This document shows, piece by piece, positions 45,334 through 58,300 of a stretch of DNA of 64,000 bases (within the stretch, counting starts at the first letter, position 1; every line of letters begins with the position of its first letter). The notes below the pieces were generated by a model, which ran no database searches, was not told where the DNA came from, and worked only from the letters and a program-made list of their open reading frames with translations. The stretch covers positions 997,001 to 1,061,000 of the forward strand of contig JAPEHQ010000019.1 of the NCBI GenBank assembly GCA_027405735.1. The letters run 5' to 3'. The translations under genes were made by a program, and so were the position numbers. Source of the stretch: Mucor racemosus. Its lineage: Eukaryota > Mucoromycota > Mucoromycetes > Mucorales > Mucoraceae.

Positions 45334-48333
45334 ATGCGACGATCAAATAATCGCATATCAACTGCTACAGGTTCATACGGCCCAGTTGGTTATCAAAGTG
45401 TAAGATTATTTCAGTTTGAAATTTTATAATCAAAATACAATTGTTAAATTATTTAATGTAAGATCCCTCTTGATTTTTATTATAACGAAGAAGATGGAGG
45501 TATTATTTATGGTACAAGAATGCAATCGCATTACAAAACGTACCCTCCAAATAAGCGCTATAGGCATATCGTAAACTTTGTGCAAACTCTTTATGAAATG
45601 TATATGTGTAAGTGTGATGATGGTCAATTTGGTAATAACAAAAGTTCCATTTTGTATTTGGCTATTGTGGAATTTTTGAGGCGTATTTACCCTCGTAAAC
45701 TTCGTGAGGTAAAAGATGGCTTAACCAGAACGCAATACATGTTAATTCTCCCAGAAGATCACGTTCATGATAAGCAATTTATAGAAAGAGTCCTTCGTCC
45801 TTTGCTCGAAGAAGCATCCTGGCTGCCAGCCAATGAATGCAAAAGCAAACTATTATTCACAAGCAACTGGGAGTGCTATCTATACTCCATTCAGCATTCC
45901 GAAAAACTAAAGAGAAATTATTTGAGATTACAAAGAGAAAGGAAATATATTATATGCAACATACAAAAAATGGCAAAACAAGACAAATTTCTGGCAACTC
46001 TGGAAACTATCCAAATGGTATACGACCCAGATTTTGTAGATGCATCACAAAGATCCATTGCAACATTGGATAAAAACGCCCTTCTTTCACCTAAAGCCTT
46101 GAATACGATCGCATCCCTTGAAATCCCTGTCAATTGTTTTCTAAACAAAATGGAGAAAGTTGCAAAGTTAATATTTTTGAAAGTCTTTGCTGAAACGCCA
46201 ACTGATGTGATTGGAAATGATACTCTAATTGATTATTACTCGAGCAATAAGTATTATCCTGCGCATTTTATGTTGATGTTTTTAACATGTATAAGAATAG
46301 AAGGTAAAAAGAATGTAAGTTCTATATAATATATAAATTTATCATGACAGTTATATTCATTGATAAATTATCTCTTTACGCTTATTAAGGGTGAAAAGCT
46401 TGGTTATTATGTCTTCAAAAGATTACAAAAATATTCATCCCAAGAAATCGAAATTAATGAAGAACAAAAAAAGAGGATATGCAGTTTAACATACGAAGAC
46501 ATTTTTAAATTTTTCGATGATTTAGACATGAACACTGTAGCTACTGCTATAAATAATTATCTCAAGGTCAACCGTGGGATAGAGAATATTTCTGGAATAA
46601 TAATCAACACTACAAACTCTATACCTTCTTATCACTATAGTACACTGTTTTACGATAAATTTTATAGCCGTATGCATGAACAGTGCTGTGAGATGTATCT
46701 CAAAGCGGCAAAATTAACATTGATAAAGATTATCCAGGGATTTACTAGCGGTTATGGTAAAATGAGTGCATGTGCAAGTTTTTTAGACATTACAAGCGGC
46801 TGTATATACAAGGCCTACAGAATGATTGGGCTTTGCAACAGGCTTAAGTTTCCTACTGTAGTTGAGCCAATGATTACTGCAATAAATGAACCAAAAGTTT
46901 CTGATATAATATCGCATAAACCAAATGCCGAAACCGATGCTATAATTGACCAGATTCAGCCATATAACTATTATGTAGAAGCTGTGGTGACATGTTATTA
47001 TACACTTGATGTTTATCTAATGCAAGTAATCGAGACAAGCACAGAAGATAGTAAATACGAGAAATCCACGATTTCCATAATAGATCATAGCTGCAAATTA
47101 GATGATATTTATGATTCAACGTGTGAAAATATATGGAATAATTTGCTTATGCAGGAAGATAAGAATATGGGCCTCGAGGTATATAACAATTTCAAACTTA
47201 AGTTAACATCTACTTTAAAAGGATTGGTAAGTAAAACGATACAAAATAATGTCTAGTAGCATAGTTTGATCTTGAATCCTTAACAGTTCAAATTATATAT
47301 ATGTATATATGATTAGCTAGGAGGCAAATATACAATTGCCAATTTAGATGATAGCATCGAACTTCAATTTCAAAGCTCAACTACTGATGACTACTTCAAA
47401 ATAAGCCATCGATCAATTATGAATATTGGAATTGCACCTTATCTGGAAAATATTGCGTCCGGTTTGACAGCCTCAATAGAAGACAAAAACCAATTTGGTA
47501 ACTATCAAGTGTCTGTGGCATTCGTAACTGGGGATCTTTTGTACCAATGGCTCAATACGAGTAACATTGCATACAGCAACTTTATTTGGACGAAATTCCA
47601 AACAATTTTATCATCTCAGATCTATACAAAGCAGATCAGAACAAGTATAGTGCTGACTAAAAGTAATATACGAAATAATCACCTTTTTGGATATAGATTT
47701 CTTCGACGAGAAAAATATCAGCAAGTATTTAACAAGAGCTTTTACTTAAATATTGAATGCTTTCGCGGCCCTGACGCAGAGTTGTACTACGATAGAGGTG
47801 ATGTTTACGAACGTATCTCGTATAAAAAAATAGATAATCATATATTTTGGGGCGTCTTATTAACTAAAGGTGAGCAAGATACTATATCAAGTAATGGATT
47901 AAAGAAAAGGTTTTATTTGCGTTTGAAAAGAGATTCAGGAAATTATTCAAGCAGAAATACACAAATGATAAATTACATAGCACGTAAGAAGTTAAAAAAC
48001 TGTTTTAAACCATTGAATATATACTGATAAAGGCAATATGGCACTCAAGATTTAATTGACGTGGTTCCCATGGATGAACAAAAGCTTTTGACAAGTACAG
48101 AAGTAACTGTTATTGAAAATGTAGTTTTACTTGGTTCTCTTTCTAGTCAATATTATTCTTATGAAAAGATATGTCAAATAAGCAACTTTCCACTCGAGAT
48201 AGAGATCAAGGCATCTAATTACTTGTCATCCATTAATTTGAAGCTAAGAATGGGTTTGGACGCATCATCTGACGATCAGCACACATTTTCACAGGCTACT
48301 ATCCCGGAGCGATTGACTGTAAAAAAATTATAA
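45334..48333 (+). CDS. Large five-exon protein of unknown function, possibly a very divergent Hsp70/actin-like ATPase
   Basis: Five exons (45334-45399, 45463-46314, 46390-47226, 47317-47983, 48050-48333) join with consistent phases to 901 residues. Four GT-AG introns (63, 75, 90 and 66 bp) and 2.7 kb of open frame argue for a functional gene. Hsp70-like hints only: IPLDFYYNEEDGGIIYGT near the start (compare PT.I.Y....G....G), LPEDHVHDKQFIERVLRPLL, a VIENVVLLGSLSSQYY segment near the end (compare LVGGFGSS.Y), and PLEIEIKASNYLSSINLKL as a beta-domain-like tail. The N-terminal phosphate-1 motif (DxGT) is absent from this model, so it either lies in an unfound upstream exon or is lost. No signal peptide or membrane segment is evident. 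The family assignment is weak; the gene structure is much firmer. Confidence 0.5.
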
Positions 48334-50051
48334 AAAGCACCAATATTAGAGAAATTGTTATGTTAGTTTGAAGAGCTATTGCGTATCTATTTCTTAAAAA
48401 ATATTATAAAGAAGATATTCGTATTTGTATATAAATCAATTTGAAGAGATTGGTTCTATCAAGGCAATTTTAGATTTTTATTGTATAATACAGTACATTT
48501 ATAATTTCAATTCTGATTATTCTACAACTATTTTTGTGCATATTCGATTTATTTTTATACATTGAAAAATACTTTTATATATACATAATATGTGGAAAAC
48601 TTTGAAAAATGCAGAAACTCCTGTGCTTTAATCGCTGGAATCTCTACCAACTTGGAATATTTCAGAGATAAACCTAGGGGTATATGCAATTCGCAATGTT
48701 TAATTTTCATTGAATTAAAAACGCTTCAAAGCACCTGGGTTTCTTAGGAATAAAAATATAAAAGAATGTGAAATAACAGGTTGTTTTTAACAATCAACCA
48801 AACAGTGCGCAACATTTTTAATTTCATATTTTTTACATTGTCATGTTTGGCCACTAATATACATAAATCTACTAGCTACATCTTATTGGAGTAATAATAT
48901 ATCAAATCCACAAAAAACATATCTACAATATTACAATATACAAACGACGACGATTGATTGATATTTCCACAGACACGCCGTTGTGAGATTAAGATTGATA
49001 TATATTTTTTTAAATAATTGCCGTAACATACCTTGCAGTACAGCTTTGATTAAGCATAAAGTGAGAGATTACTTTTTGACTTCTGTAGTTTACATTGCCA
49101 TGTATGCTAGTGTCGACTGTTTTAGCACTATTCCCAATTTGAAATGATTTGTTAAACCACAGCCCCATTCAAAAAAGTGGGCGCTTTGTCCTTACACTTT
49201 ATTCAGCGGATTAATAGATGCTACAGTTCATAACTATAGATACACGTACAGCTTGCAATGAAATGACACCTTTTATAGACCAAAGTCGCCATTGTCATTT
49301 CAGAAAAACAACTGATCTCGATTCGTACCTGAATCTCGCTCCATAAGGACTGGGTTCCAATCAGATCCCAATAAGCATAACGAGGAAACTCTATATTGCT
49401 GGTGCCTGTAAAAGGAAGTATTCCTGATCAAAATACAACCTTCTACAACACGACACCTATGATATAAAGCTGTACCTATTTTGCATTAATAATATATTCC
49501 AAAACTCCTGCTCATAAAATCACAGTTGCAGCAATTCTAGATAAGGAATCACATCCCATAAAAATAAGCTCAGTTGCATTTTAAATTATAACTGGAATGT
49601 TGAAAGATCAACATCCATCTAATGATATTCTATCATATCAAACAAAGTATCAACATCTCAACCAAGTATCTTATAAAAGAATGTCAATAAAAGATATTAT
49701 GATTGAACACCTGTAAAATAGGCATCAACACGCAAACATCCACTATTTTACAATTCCTATAAATATAGCATACTTTATGAAGATATCATTCTTTTTCTTC
49801 AGATTTCTTTTAATCACAATAAAACCGTGGAAAGACTATAATTGTATTTATCAACGCTTTTATTTTTTTATTTTATTTTTTATTTTTATAAAATTACTTC
49901 AATTTTATTGCACAGCTGTAGTACAGTATGTATTTAAAAACTTTCGGCCTATTGGGGTCAATATATATTGCTTACATACGAGCATTTTTCCTGTTTTTTT
50001 ATCATTTTTAAGCAGAGGAAGACAGTTTTTCTCTTGAAAATTGTGTTATAC
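48334..50051. other. Intergenic region
   Basis: AT-rich sequence with TATA-like boxes near 49670 and 49755 that could belong to decayed LTRs. No ORF, RNA gene or matched repeat could be supported. Confidence 0.35.
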
Positions 50052-50323
50052 TGTAATGATCTGTAATTTTGGGCTAACAACAAAGGTGGATAATATGCTT
50101 ATAGATATCATTCTTGTTATTATATATTGGTGATCACTGGGTTGATGAAGGTTGGTGTTCTTATTTGTAAATTAGATATTTATTAGTGAATAAATAAAAG
50201 TAAAGGGAGTGTAACAAGACAGATAAATTTACAAGGGATTATGTAATGATTTCTTTGTAGTATTTATATAAGGAATGAGGCAAGGTTTTGCATGAATGAA
50301 ACTAAAATGTTTGACTCATTACA
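50052..50323 (+). repeat. Solo LTR, 272 bp, family A copy 2
   Basis: Same length and ends (TGTAATGATC, TCATTACA) as 38129-38400 and highly similar throughout. The flanking 5-mers do not match (TATAC and GTATT), so the target duplication has been lost or the copy arose by recombination between elements. Confidence 0.85.
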
Positions 50324-51199
50324 GTATTTCTTGATTACCAGATCAAATCAAAGGCAATGATATTATATCTATTCAATGAAAAGTTAAAACTGGCTAAAAA
50401 CCCACAAATTGTTCCAGAAAAGTGATAAAATTTCAAATGATATAGAAACAAAAAAAAAGAATAATCTAATGTCTCTTATACTATCGTATATCTAAGTTTT
50501 AAATAAAAACGCATTTTTTTTAACTTTTTTTATATTTAACCATGTACGGTCTGAAAATTCAGACTTTGTAGCGGACATTTTTGGGACTCATTTTATCCTT
50601 ACCAACACTCATGATTTTGATCAAAAAACAGAAAAATCAAATTTTGATCGCAAAATCAACGTTTAAATACACTACATTGTGAGAGAAACTTATAGCCATG
50701 ACTAATGCACATTTTATAAAAGCTTAATATTAAATGTTAAGTAATGAAAATTTGTAGTATTGTCCCAAAAACGGATTTTTGGTTAAAGGATTTTCATGTA
50801 ATATTTTGCAATAAAAAGTTTTGTTATTTTTTATGGAGTAAATAGAGCGCTAAATTCTGTATATATGTATATTTTTTGTTTTTATAATTGGTAGTATAAT
50901 TAACCCTAGATTTGCAAAATCAGAAAAAAAATTTGAAAAATGTTAAAATCGATGATGTGGACAAAAATAATTTTCTAAATTAATATTCCGCTTATAAGCC
51001 TTGTAAGTCTTAAAAATAAGAGATTTTATTATACTTAAGAACTTTTTCAAGAATCAATGATGCTGTACCCGCTTGATTCAAGCTTATTACTGTAAATATT
51101 TATACATGTCAATATTGTGTGGTAGTTTATTTGATGATAATATAGTCTTGCTTTATAATTGATGCGCTAGAGGTAATTTACATTGATTTTTAGACTTAC

Positions 51200-51727
51200 C
51201 TCTCCAATATCATAAACATAAACATAAACATAAACATAAACATGGCCATCACTGAAACCTATTACCGCATTTTTACCCTCTTTATCCCTGTTGCGTCCAC
51301 AGGTTATTATAGTAATTTGTAAGATAATGAACCTTTTATATTGTAATCCTTATTGTGAAAGTAAGCTAACTACTGATGGGATGGCACTCCTAATTGTTCT
51401 CCGTTGAAGGATGATCCGGATTGTACTACGGGATATATGAGATATCATATTTGGTTGTATGAAATATGTGCCCCTCATGTATGCTATGTTGTTGATGTTG
51501 TAAATAAATACTGATCTAACGGATGAAATTGTCATATAGAATTTGTATATAAAAAGGACAAATTATTGATATTAAATAAAGATTCTCTTCAGTTTTTGTG
51601 CGTAATTTAATTTAACCAATTTCTTTATTAAATTATACATTTTTTTCTTGCTACAATACTTATTCTAAATCTTGTGCAATTCAGTAGTCCCAAGCCAGTT
51701 TATTCAATGCTTTACCAGAACAAACTT
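51200..51727 (-). pseudogene. Dynein intermediate chain-like WD40 fragment, copy 2
   Basis: C-terminal WD40-like coding remnant (GKALNKLAWD and DKEGKNAVIGFSDGHVYVY) disrupted by an insertion within the tryptophan-aspartate codons and by a VY repeat expansion. Compared with copy 1 it keeps the Gly of the GFSDG segment and the splice donor. The two copies therefore descend independently from an intact donor gene not present in this window. Confidence 0.55.
51289..51686. repeat. 398 bp LTR-like insertion
   Basis: Interrupts the dynein-like fragment. It starts TGTTGCGTCC and is flanked by ATCCC (51284-51288) and GTCCC (51687-51691), an imperfect 5 bp target duplication. It has a TATA box (TATATAAAAAGG near 51549) and AATAAA motifs, as in an LTR, but its end (CAGTA) is not the canonical CA. 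Confidence 0.5.
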
Positions 51728-53639
51728 ACTTTTGACCTACTATAAAAATTTATTTATTAGTAAAATCAATTATTAATAACAAGCTAATAAGGTAATAAGT
51801 AATAATTATGGTGTACCTTTGATAGTTGGTAGTGATATACAAGACAACATCTTGTTTTCCTCTTCTTAGCTGTTGGCCACTAAATAGAAATAAATGCTTT
51901 TTTGAAACTAAATAGACTAACATGAGTTTATTCCTTCATTCAAAAAATTAAGCCAATGCTATGCCTACTTTTATAATCACCAATTTTTCAGCTGGTACTG
52001 TAGATATCAATTTTAGACCGAAAAGTATTGATTATAACATAGATGATGGAACAGAATGACTAATAAGCCTTGGATGCTTTTTTTGTTTGAGAAAAATATT
52101 ATAACGCGCCCTAACATTAACAGTTAATAATTTATTTCCAAATAAACAATAGAAAAACATGTAGTTGTACCTGCTACTTGATTTCAGTTTATTAAAAAAT
52201 ATTAGTCTTTTTGTTGTAGTTTTAAACATAATAAATAAAAGAGCTGAGGAAAGAGTAGGGAAGAAAAAAGATGTTGTGTGTTGCAAACATATCATTTCAG
52301 CTTGGGAAAGTACATTGTTGATTTCACTATTAAGCTTTTCATGCAGATTGTTTTCAACAAGACTTAGAGTATTGGAAAAGGTTTCTAACTGTGCAGGTAT
52401 ACTTTCCTGCAAGGCCTAAAATTGACTTAAAAAGTTATTTAAGAATTGGATCTGTTCTTCAGACAGATTGTTATCAGATAAGAACATTACAGAATTAATT
52501 TGATAGGAAAATTAAACAGGGACAGACAAGATTTTTCAGGGATTAAGCTTAAGCTTTATGCGGTATTAGGTCAGTTCTAAGGTCAGGGTTATATTATATA
52601 AGGTGCGAGAAACACAAACAAAGGCTTATTTGTTATGTTAGGTTTATTTCAGAATATATAATAATAAGGGAAATGATGAGGAGAACTGACAAAAAATAAA
52701 AGGAATTATGAAAACAAGATGGTTATTTATACTAAATTATTCAATAGTCTAGTTCCCTTCATAAACTAGACGTTAGGGACACAGTGCTACTGAATTACTC
52801 TATAACTTGATTGGGAGTAAGTTGATATTGTAATGTGGTCATTAGTTGTGCCGCAGTGCGGACAGTAATAGAATAATAATGCCTTGAATAAGCTGGAGAC
52901 TGATATGCAATTCGGATAAGATAATAATGTGGGATGTAATTAGGGTAATTGTATAATAATAGATTAAGCTTGACAGGTTCATGACAGTGACAATATTGAC
53001 CTTTTTTCGGAAAATTACTGTTTTTTATTATTGTTATATCTATTTTATGTAATAAACCTTGAATTAAAGAGTAATTTTTATATGCTTGAATCTTTATTTA
53101 TTATTGCTGTTCATATTTCTAATAGCATCATATTTTTATGAGCGACACCAATTGAAAATTAGATTATTTTATCGTTATTGATTTATCAGAATTACAACAT
53201 TCGATATATTATGGAAGATCTCCGACAAATCTAGCAGATCTTATCTATCCAGAAACTGGTTCCTGTCACCCAGGAACTAATAATGAAACACAATTTATAT
53301 ATAGCAATATTACCACTGAGACATAACATGTTATATTCATACACATTAATAATAATATCTATTGTCATATCTAAGAGATCTCTGTCCATTAGATCTTACC
53401 ACACAATCCCAATAACTATATAAACCCATATTTAATTCATTCTAATAAACGGTGCTTTTTACGTTGATTTTAATTTACAAAGTCTCGATAAATCAGTTAT
53501 CAAGCTTTTTAATAGTATATAATCTCGCTGAAAGGCCCACGAGTTTCTAAGCCTTGGCTTAAATATAATATATAAAAGATTATTTATAAGAATTGCGTTC
53601 AATATGAGCTGTCCCGAAATAAAAAATTTGATACCACAT
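51728..53639. other. Repeat-derived intergenic region
   Basis: No intact gene. A minus-strand coding-like patch (about 52490-52300, coiled-coil-like: SEEQIQFLNNF, ETFSNTLSLVENNLHEKL) is broken by a stop and may be transposon debris. From 52983 the sequence resembles the LTR-like ends of the inverted repeat (TGACAATATTGACC), with a TATA-like ACTATATAAACCC near 53417. Confidence 0.4.
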
Positions 53640-55220
53640 ACCAGAATATAAGTGCATCATTACCAAGCATTGACCTAAAATTGACCTAAAATTGACCTAA
53701 AATTGATCATAAAAAATTGAGCACCAAAATCGAAGCATTTTGTTTTGTATTCACAAAATAGATTCAACTCTAAGCTACTCTGCAATTTTTGTTTCAGCGA
53801 AAAATGTTGATTTTTGTCGAGATAATCAAAACAATAGTTTATATCACACCTTAAAGCCAATGGCAACTGAGTTCCGAAATCGATCAGAAAATGCTTCAAA
53901 AAAACAAAATCCCTAAATAGCTCATGAACTATAAAGTAAGTTGAACTAGCGTTTTAAATGGTTTTCGTGCAGTTTTAAATTTTACATCCATCTAAATAAA
54001 ATTCAAGCAAATGTTTTGTTTTAAATTTTGCACAAAATGCGATTGAAATTTTGGAGGTTTTTTTGAAGATACAGAACACTTTTTATAATCATATTTAAAA
54101 TATAATAAATGGCAATGATGCGCAAAAAAATTACCTATCGATCGAGCTATTACTCAACTTTCTAGCTACATTTTCGTAGAGAAAACAAGATTTTTGTCCA
54201 AATTTTTTTCTGTTTCAGAATTTGGGATGAGGGTATACAAGGGGAAAAGGGACGTCAGAAATGGAAGTACTTTTTTGTACACATTTTTGAGGATATTTCC
54301 ACGAAAAATCTGAAATGTCAAAACGGTCTTAAGAAATAATCTTGCCAAAATATTACACTTTTTATTAACAATACATCCAGAGGATGTATTTATATACTTT
54401 TCATTATAACTATTACACAGAATTACTATCTAAGAACATTACACCAATTTACTAAAACGCATGTAAATCAACGTGTACACCTGTTGATTTACTATAATAC
54501 CGAATATTGACTACGACCTTGAATGTGCGACCTAGGATATGATATTGACATAACAAAATCAATATTTTGAAAAGCTCTAAATTGGATCTGAGAGAGCTCA
54601 ACAAGCTGGATGACATGATTGCAAAAAAAAAATGTTACTCAATTTAACCGATATTTTGAAACCTACTATAGAAATGCCCAAAAAAAAGAAAAAAAAAAGT
54701 GCTCAGAATTTTTATATTAAAGTATGTTATAGAGCACTGCAAAAAAAGTAAGTTTCATTATCGGAAAGTGTTAGTATAGCTTAATTATTTTTGGAGATAT
54801 GGAGCCTCAAAGTTTTCAATTCATTAGCAGTGAAATACGCGTAAAAAGTCTGAAACCTTAGCACTCAAAAATTAATACGACCTGCAAAAAGTAGGATATT
54901 TCCGGATACTCATTTTTGGATTAAAGCTGAACATCTCAGGTACATTGGCATATAATTTTTTCTTGGTGTTATTTAGTGAAAAAAAAAAATAGAGCAGGGA
55001 TGAAAAGTGAGACCCAGTTTTCAAGGGAAAAGCAATGAATTTTACGCGTTTTTGAGTCTTTTGTGAGATATAAAATAAGTTTAAGGATAGGTAGCACAAT
55101 GCGACCGATTTATATCTGTTTAGTAGTGTCTAAGGTATATTCTTAAAAGAGATTAGTATGAGGTCAGCTATAGAGAGGAGGGCATCCTCCGATTTTGAAA
55201 ATCAAAAGTGAGAGCCATCT
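53640..55220 (+). repeat. Dispersed repeat R1, copy 4 (interrupted)
   Basis: Plus-strand R1 copy. It begins near tandem GACCTAAAATT motifs (53669-53705), includes the TAGCTCATGAACTATAAAGT landmark (about 53917) and ends near 55220, about 120 bp before the Ski2 start codon. A 245 bp solo LTR interrupts it. Unlike the copies in the giant inverted repeat, it has no SINE-like insertion, so it gives the empty site. Confidence 0.75.
54311..54555. repeat. Solo LTR, 245 bp
   Basis: Starts TGAAATGTCAAAACGG and ends TATTGACATAACA, related inverted ends, with the perfect 5 bp target duplication AAATC (54306-54310 and 54556-54560). The empty site is visible in R1 copies near 4760 and 39640. Very short for an LTR, with no coding content. 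Confidence 0.82.
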
Positions 55221-55343
55221 GGAGTTTAACATTTCTACGCTGCAATCACGAATTTCGTTGTATCCCTCTTATGACTGTATAAATGGGGCTTTAAGTTGAA
55301 AAGTTACTTTTTCAGGTGCTTAATTAGTGATTATACTTATAAC

Positions 55344-58300
55344 ATGAACGACAAACGTGAGTTTCATTAAACAAATAACATATCTCTTTTTTTTAATACG
55401 ATCAATATTCTAGTCAGCACTGAGGCTTTAGAAGATATATTTTCTCGACTAAGAAGTACAGAAAAGCAGGTAATAAAGGATTATATGTATTCATGTCAAA
55501 AGGCTAAACGATCATATATAGGTCTCTCCAATAGTTGAAGAAACTGCAGAAGACATTAAACATGAATTGGAGCAAATGTTTCTTACACCTCAACAAAGCT
55601 TTCCATCATCTTGGTTAAGCAAATGTCAAGAGTAAGTTTTTACTATTAAATAAAATCGTGGAATAAACGTGAATAATATATATCCTGTTTTTTTTTAGAC
55701 ATTGGGAAGAAACACCAGATTACGCAGAGAATGCGTTCTCTCAACTCTCTAAACCTCGTACAAATATTGAAGTGGCACGTAAAGGATTTGATGGAGATAT
55801 TATTGGTTTTAAGGAAGTAATTATTGACGACCCCAATTTGGCATCGAACAATTCAACAAGTTTTACAAGAGCCTTTGGATCAACAAAAGATTTTGTTCGT
55901 GGTTCAGCTTCTCAATTTCCTTTTGCGCCAGGAGGTTTAGATTCTCAAGTTATTATTGATCGAGATTTAGATAATGATGTTGATTTAGATGTGGATATTG
56001 ATTTCTTTGATTTTGAAGGTAGAGATTCAAATATTATTGCACCTGGATTGGATAGAGGATTGGCATTTGAAGATGATGATAATGAAAAAGGCAATGATAC
56101 GAACACTGTTGCCAACAAGGATTCTGTCTTTAATATTGAAGACATGATGGCACCTGTGGATAATACATTTGACTTTTTGAATGTCAAGATTGCACCTGTT
56201 GATCATGTTGCAGAAGATATAACTGAAGATGATGATAATTCTAAAGGTATTTCGTGTATAGTGGAATTTATCAGTATATATATATATATATAAATGTATT
56301 GATATCGTTCTACATTTTAAAGATTCTCAACAAGAAGTGGATGAGCTATTACCCAATAAATTACCTCCTCAAAAGGATCTTGCACCCAAGAAGTTGACTA
56401 CAACTACCAATGAAGCACTTAAGCGTCGTGAATGGGCACATGAAATCAATGTCAATGAACCTTTTGATAACTTTTATGATTTGGTACCTGAAATGGCCAT
56501 GCAATTTCCATTTGAATTGGATATTTTCCAAAAGCAAGCAGTTTATCATTTGGAAATTGGAGATTCAGTATTTATTGCAGCACATACCTCTGCAGGTAAA
56601 ACTGTAGTAGCAGATTATGCTATTGCTCTTGCAACAAAACATATGACAAAAGCCATTTATACGTCACCTATTAAAGCGCTCAGTAACCAGAAATTCCGTG
56701 ATTTCAAACATACATTTGGAGAAGATGTGGGTATTTTGACAGGTGATGTACAAATTCGTCCTGAGGCTAGTTGTTTAGTCATGACAACCGAGATTTTACG
56801 TAGTATGCTTTATAGAGGTGCAGATCTTATTCGAGATGTTGAATTTGTCATTTTTGATGAAGTGCATTATGTCAATGATTTAGAAAGGGGTGTTGTTTGG
56901 GAAGAAGTTATTATTATGCTTCCTGCTCATGTAAATATCATTTTATTGTCTGCTACTGTTCCTAATACAAAGGAATTTGCTGGTTGGGTTGGGTAAATAT
57001 TGACATTATGGATAAAAGGAATATATTAACCATTAATCAATTTTATCTAGTCGTACCAAAAAGAAGGATATTTACGTTATTAGTACATTAAAGAGACCTG
57101 TTCCCCTTGAGCATTATATTTATGCGAACAAAGATATCTACAAGATTGTTGGTGCTAATGAAACCAAGTTGAATACTATTGGATACAATAAGGCCAAGGA
57201 TGCCATGATGAAGCGTAAAGAGCAAGTTGATAAAGCGAATGGTGTTTCAGCAAATGCTCGTGGTGGACGTGGAGGTCGTGGAGGTGCTGTAACTCGAGGA
57301 GGCGGATCTAGGACTATGACTCGAAGCTATCAATCTGGCATGCAAACTGTAAGTTTTGATGAAGGTTATTTTTATAATTGGAAAGAGTGCTAATAGATGA
57401 CATAGGATCGCAACTTGTTTGTTCATTTGATTGGCATGTTGAAAACCAAAAGCCTTTTACCTGTTGTTATATTTACATTCTCCAAGAAGCGATGTGAAGA
57501 ATACGCTAGTGGTTTATCCAAAACAGATCTATGTACTAGTTTAGAAAAGAGTGAAATCCATGTATTTATTGAACGCAGTTTGGTCAGATTAAGAGGAACA
57601 GACAAGTTTTTACCTCAAATTTTGAGAATGCGCGATCTTTTAAGTCGTGGCATTGCAGTTCATCATGGTGGTCTTTTACCTATTATCAAGGAAATTGTTG
57701 AAATCTTGTTTGCACGAGGTTTAGTCAAGGTATTATTTGCTACAGAAACATTTGCTATGGGAGTAAATATGCCTGCTCGTTGTGTTGTCTTTTCAGGTAT
57801 TCGTAAACACGATGGTCGCAGTTTCCGCGATTTATTGCCAGGTGAATATACACAAATGTCAGGTCGTGCTGGCCGTCGTGGTCTTGATAGTACTGGTGTT
57901 GTTATTATAGCTAATGGAGGTGATGAACCACCTGAGGTCTCTTGTCTTTCTACCATGCTATTGGGTAAACCCACTAAATTGGAATCTCAATTCAGATTGA
58001 CATACAATATGATCTTGAATTTATTACGTGTTGAAGCGCTCAAGGTAGAAGAGATGATTAAACGTAGTTTCTCTGAAAACAGTGCACAGAAATTATTACC
58101 AGAAACAGAGAGATTAGTCGATGAAAATGAACAGAAACGTAGTGCTCTTCGTCAATTGGATTGTGCTATTTGTGAACCAGATTTAGAAAAGTTTTATGAC
58201 ATTTGTGGAGAAGTAGTACATTTGAATCGTACCATGATGACTCAATTTATCAGTATGACACCCGCTGGTAACAGAGCTTTATCAACTGGACGTTTAGTGG

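Larger units (their letters stand above)
50471..51727 (-). repeat. Repeat R3, copy 2: dynein-like fragment plus 3' flank
   Basis: Homologous to 6512-7362 with the same approximate end points, interrupted by a 398 bp insertion. The coding part on the minus strand reads SGKALNKLAWD, then the insertion, then DKEGKNAVIGFSDGHVYVY and YDIGE followed by GTAAGT at 51199-51194, an apparently preserved splice donor. The VY pair is expanded to five by a 6 bp tandem repeat (51208-51244). Confidence 0.75.

Noticed and set aside
52032..52412. 126-codon minus-strand ORF with coiled-coil character
   Set aside because: An in-frame stop separates it from similar upstream coding, and nothing marks it as a gene; it is probably element debris.
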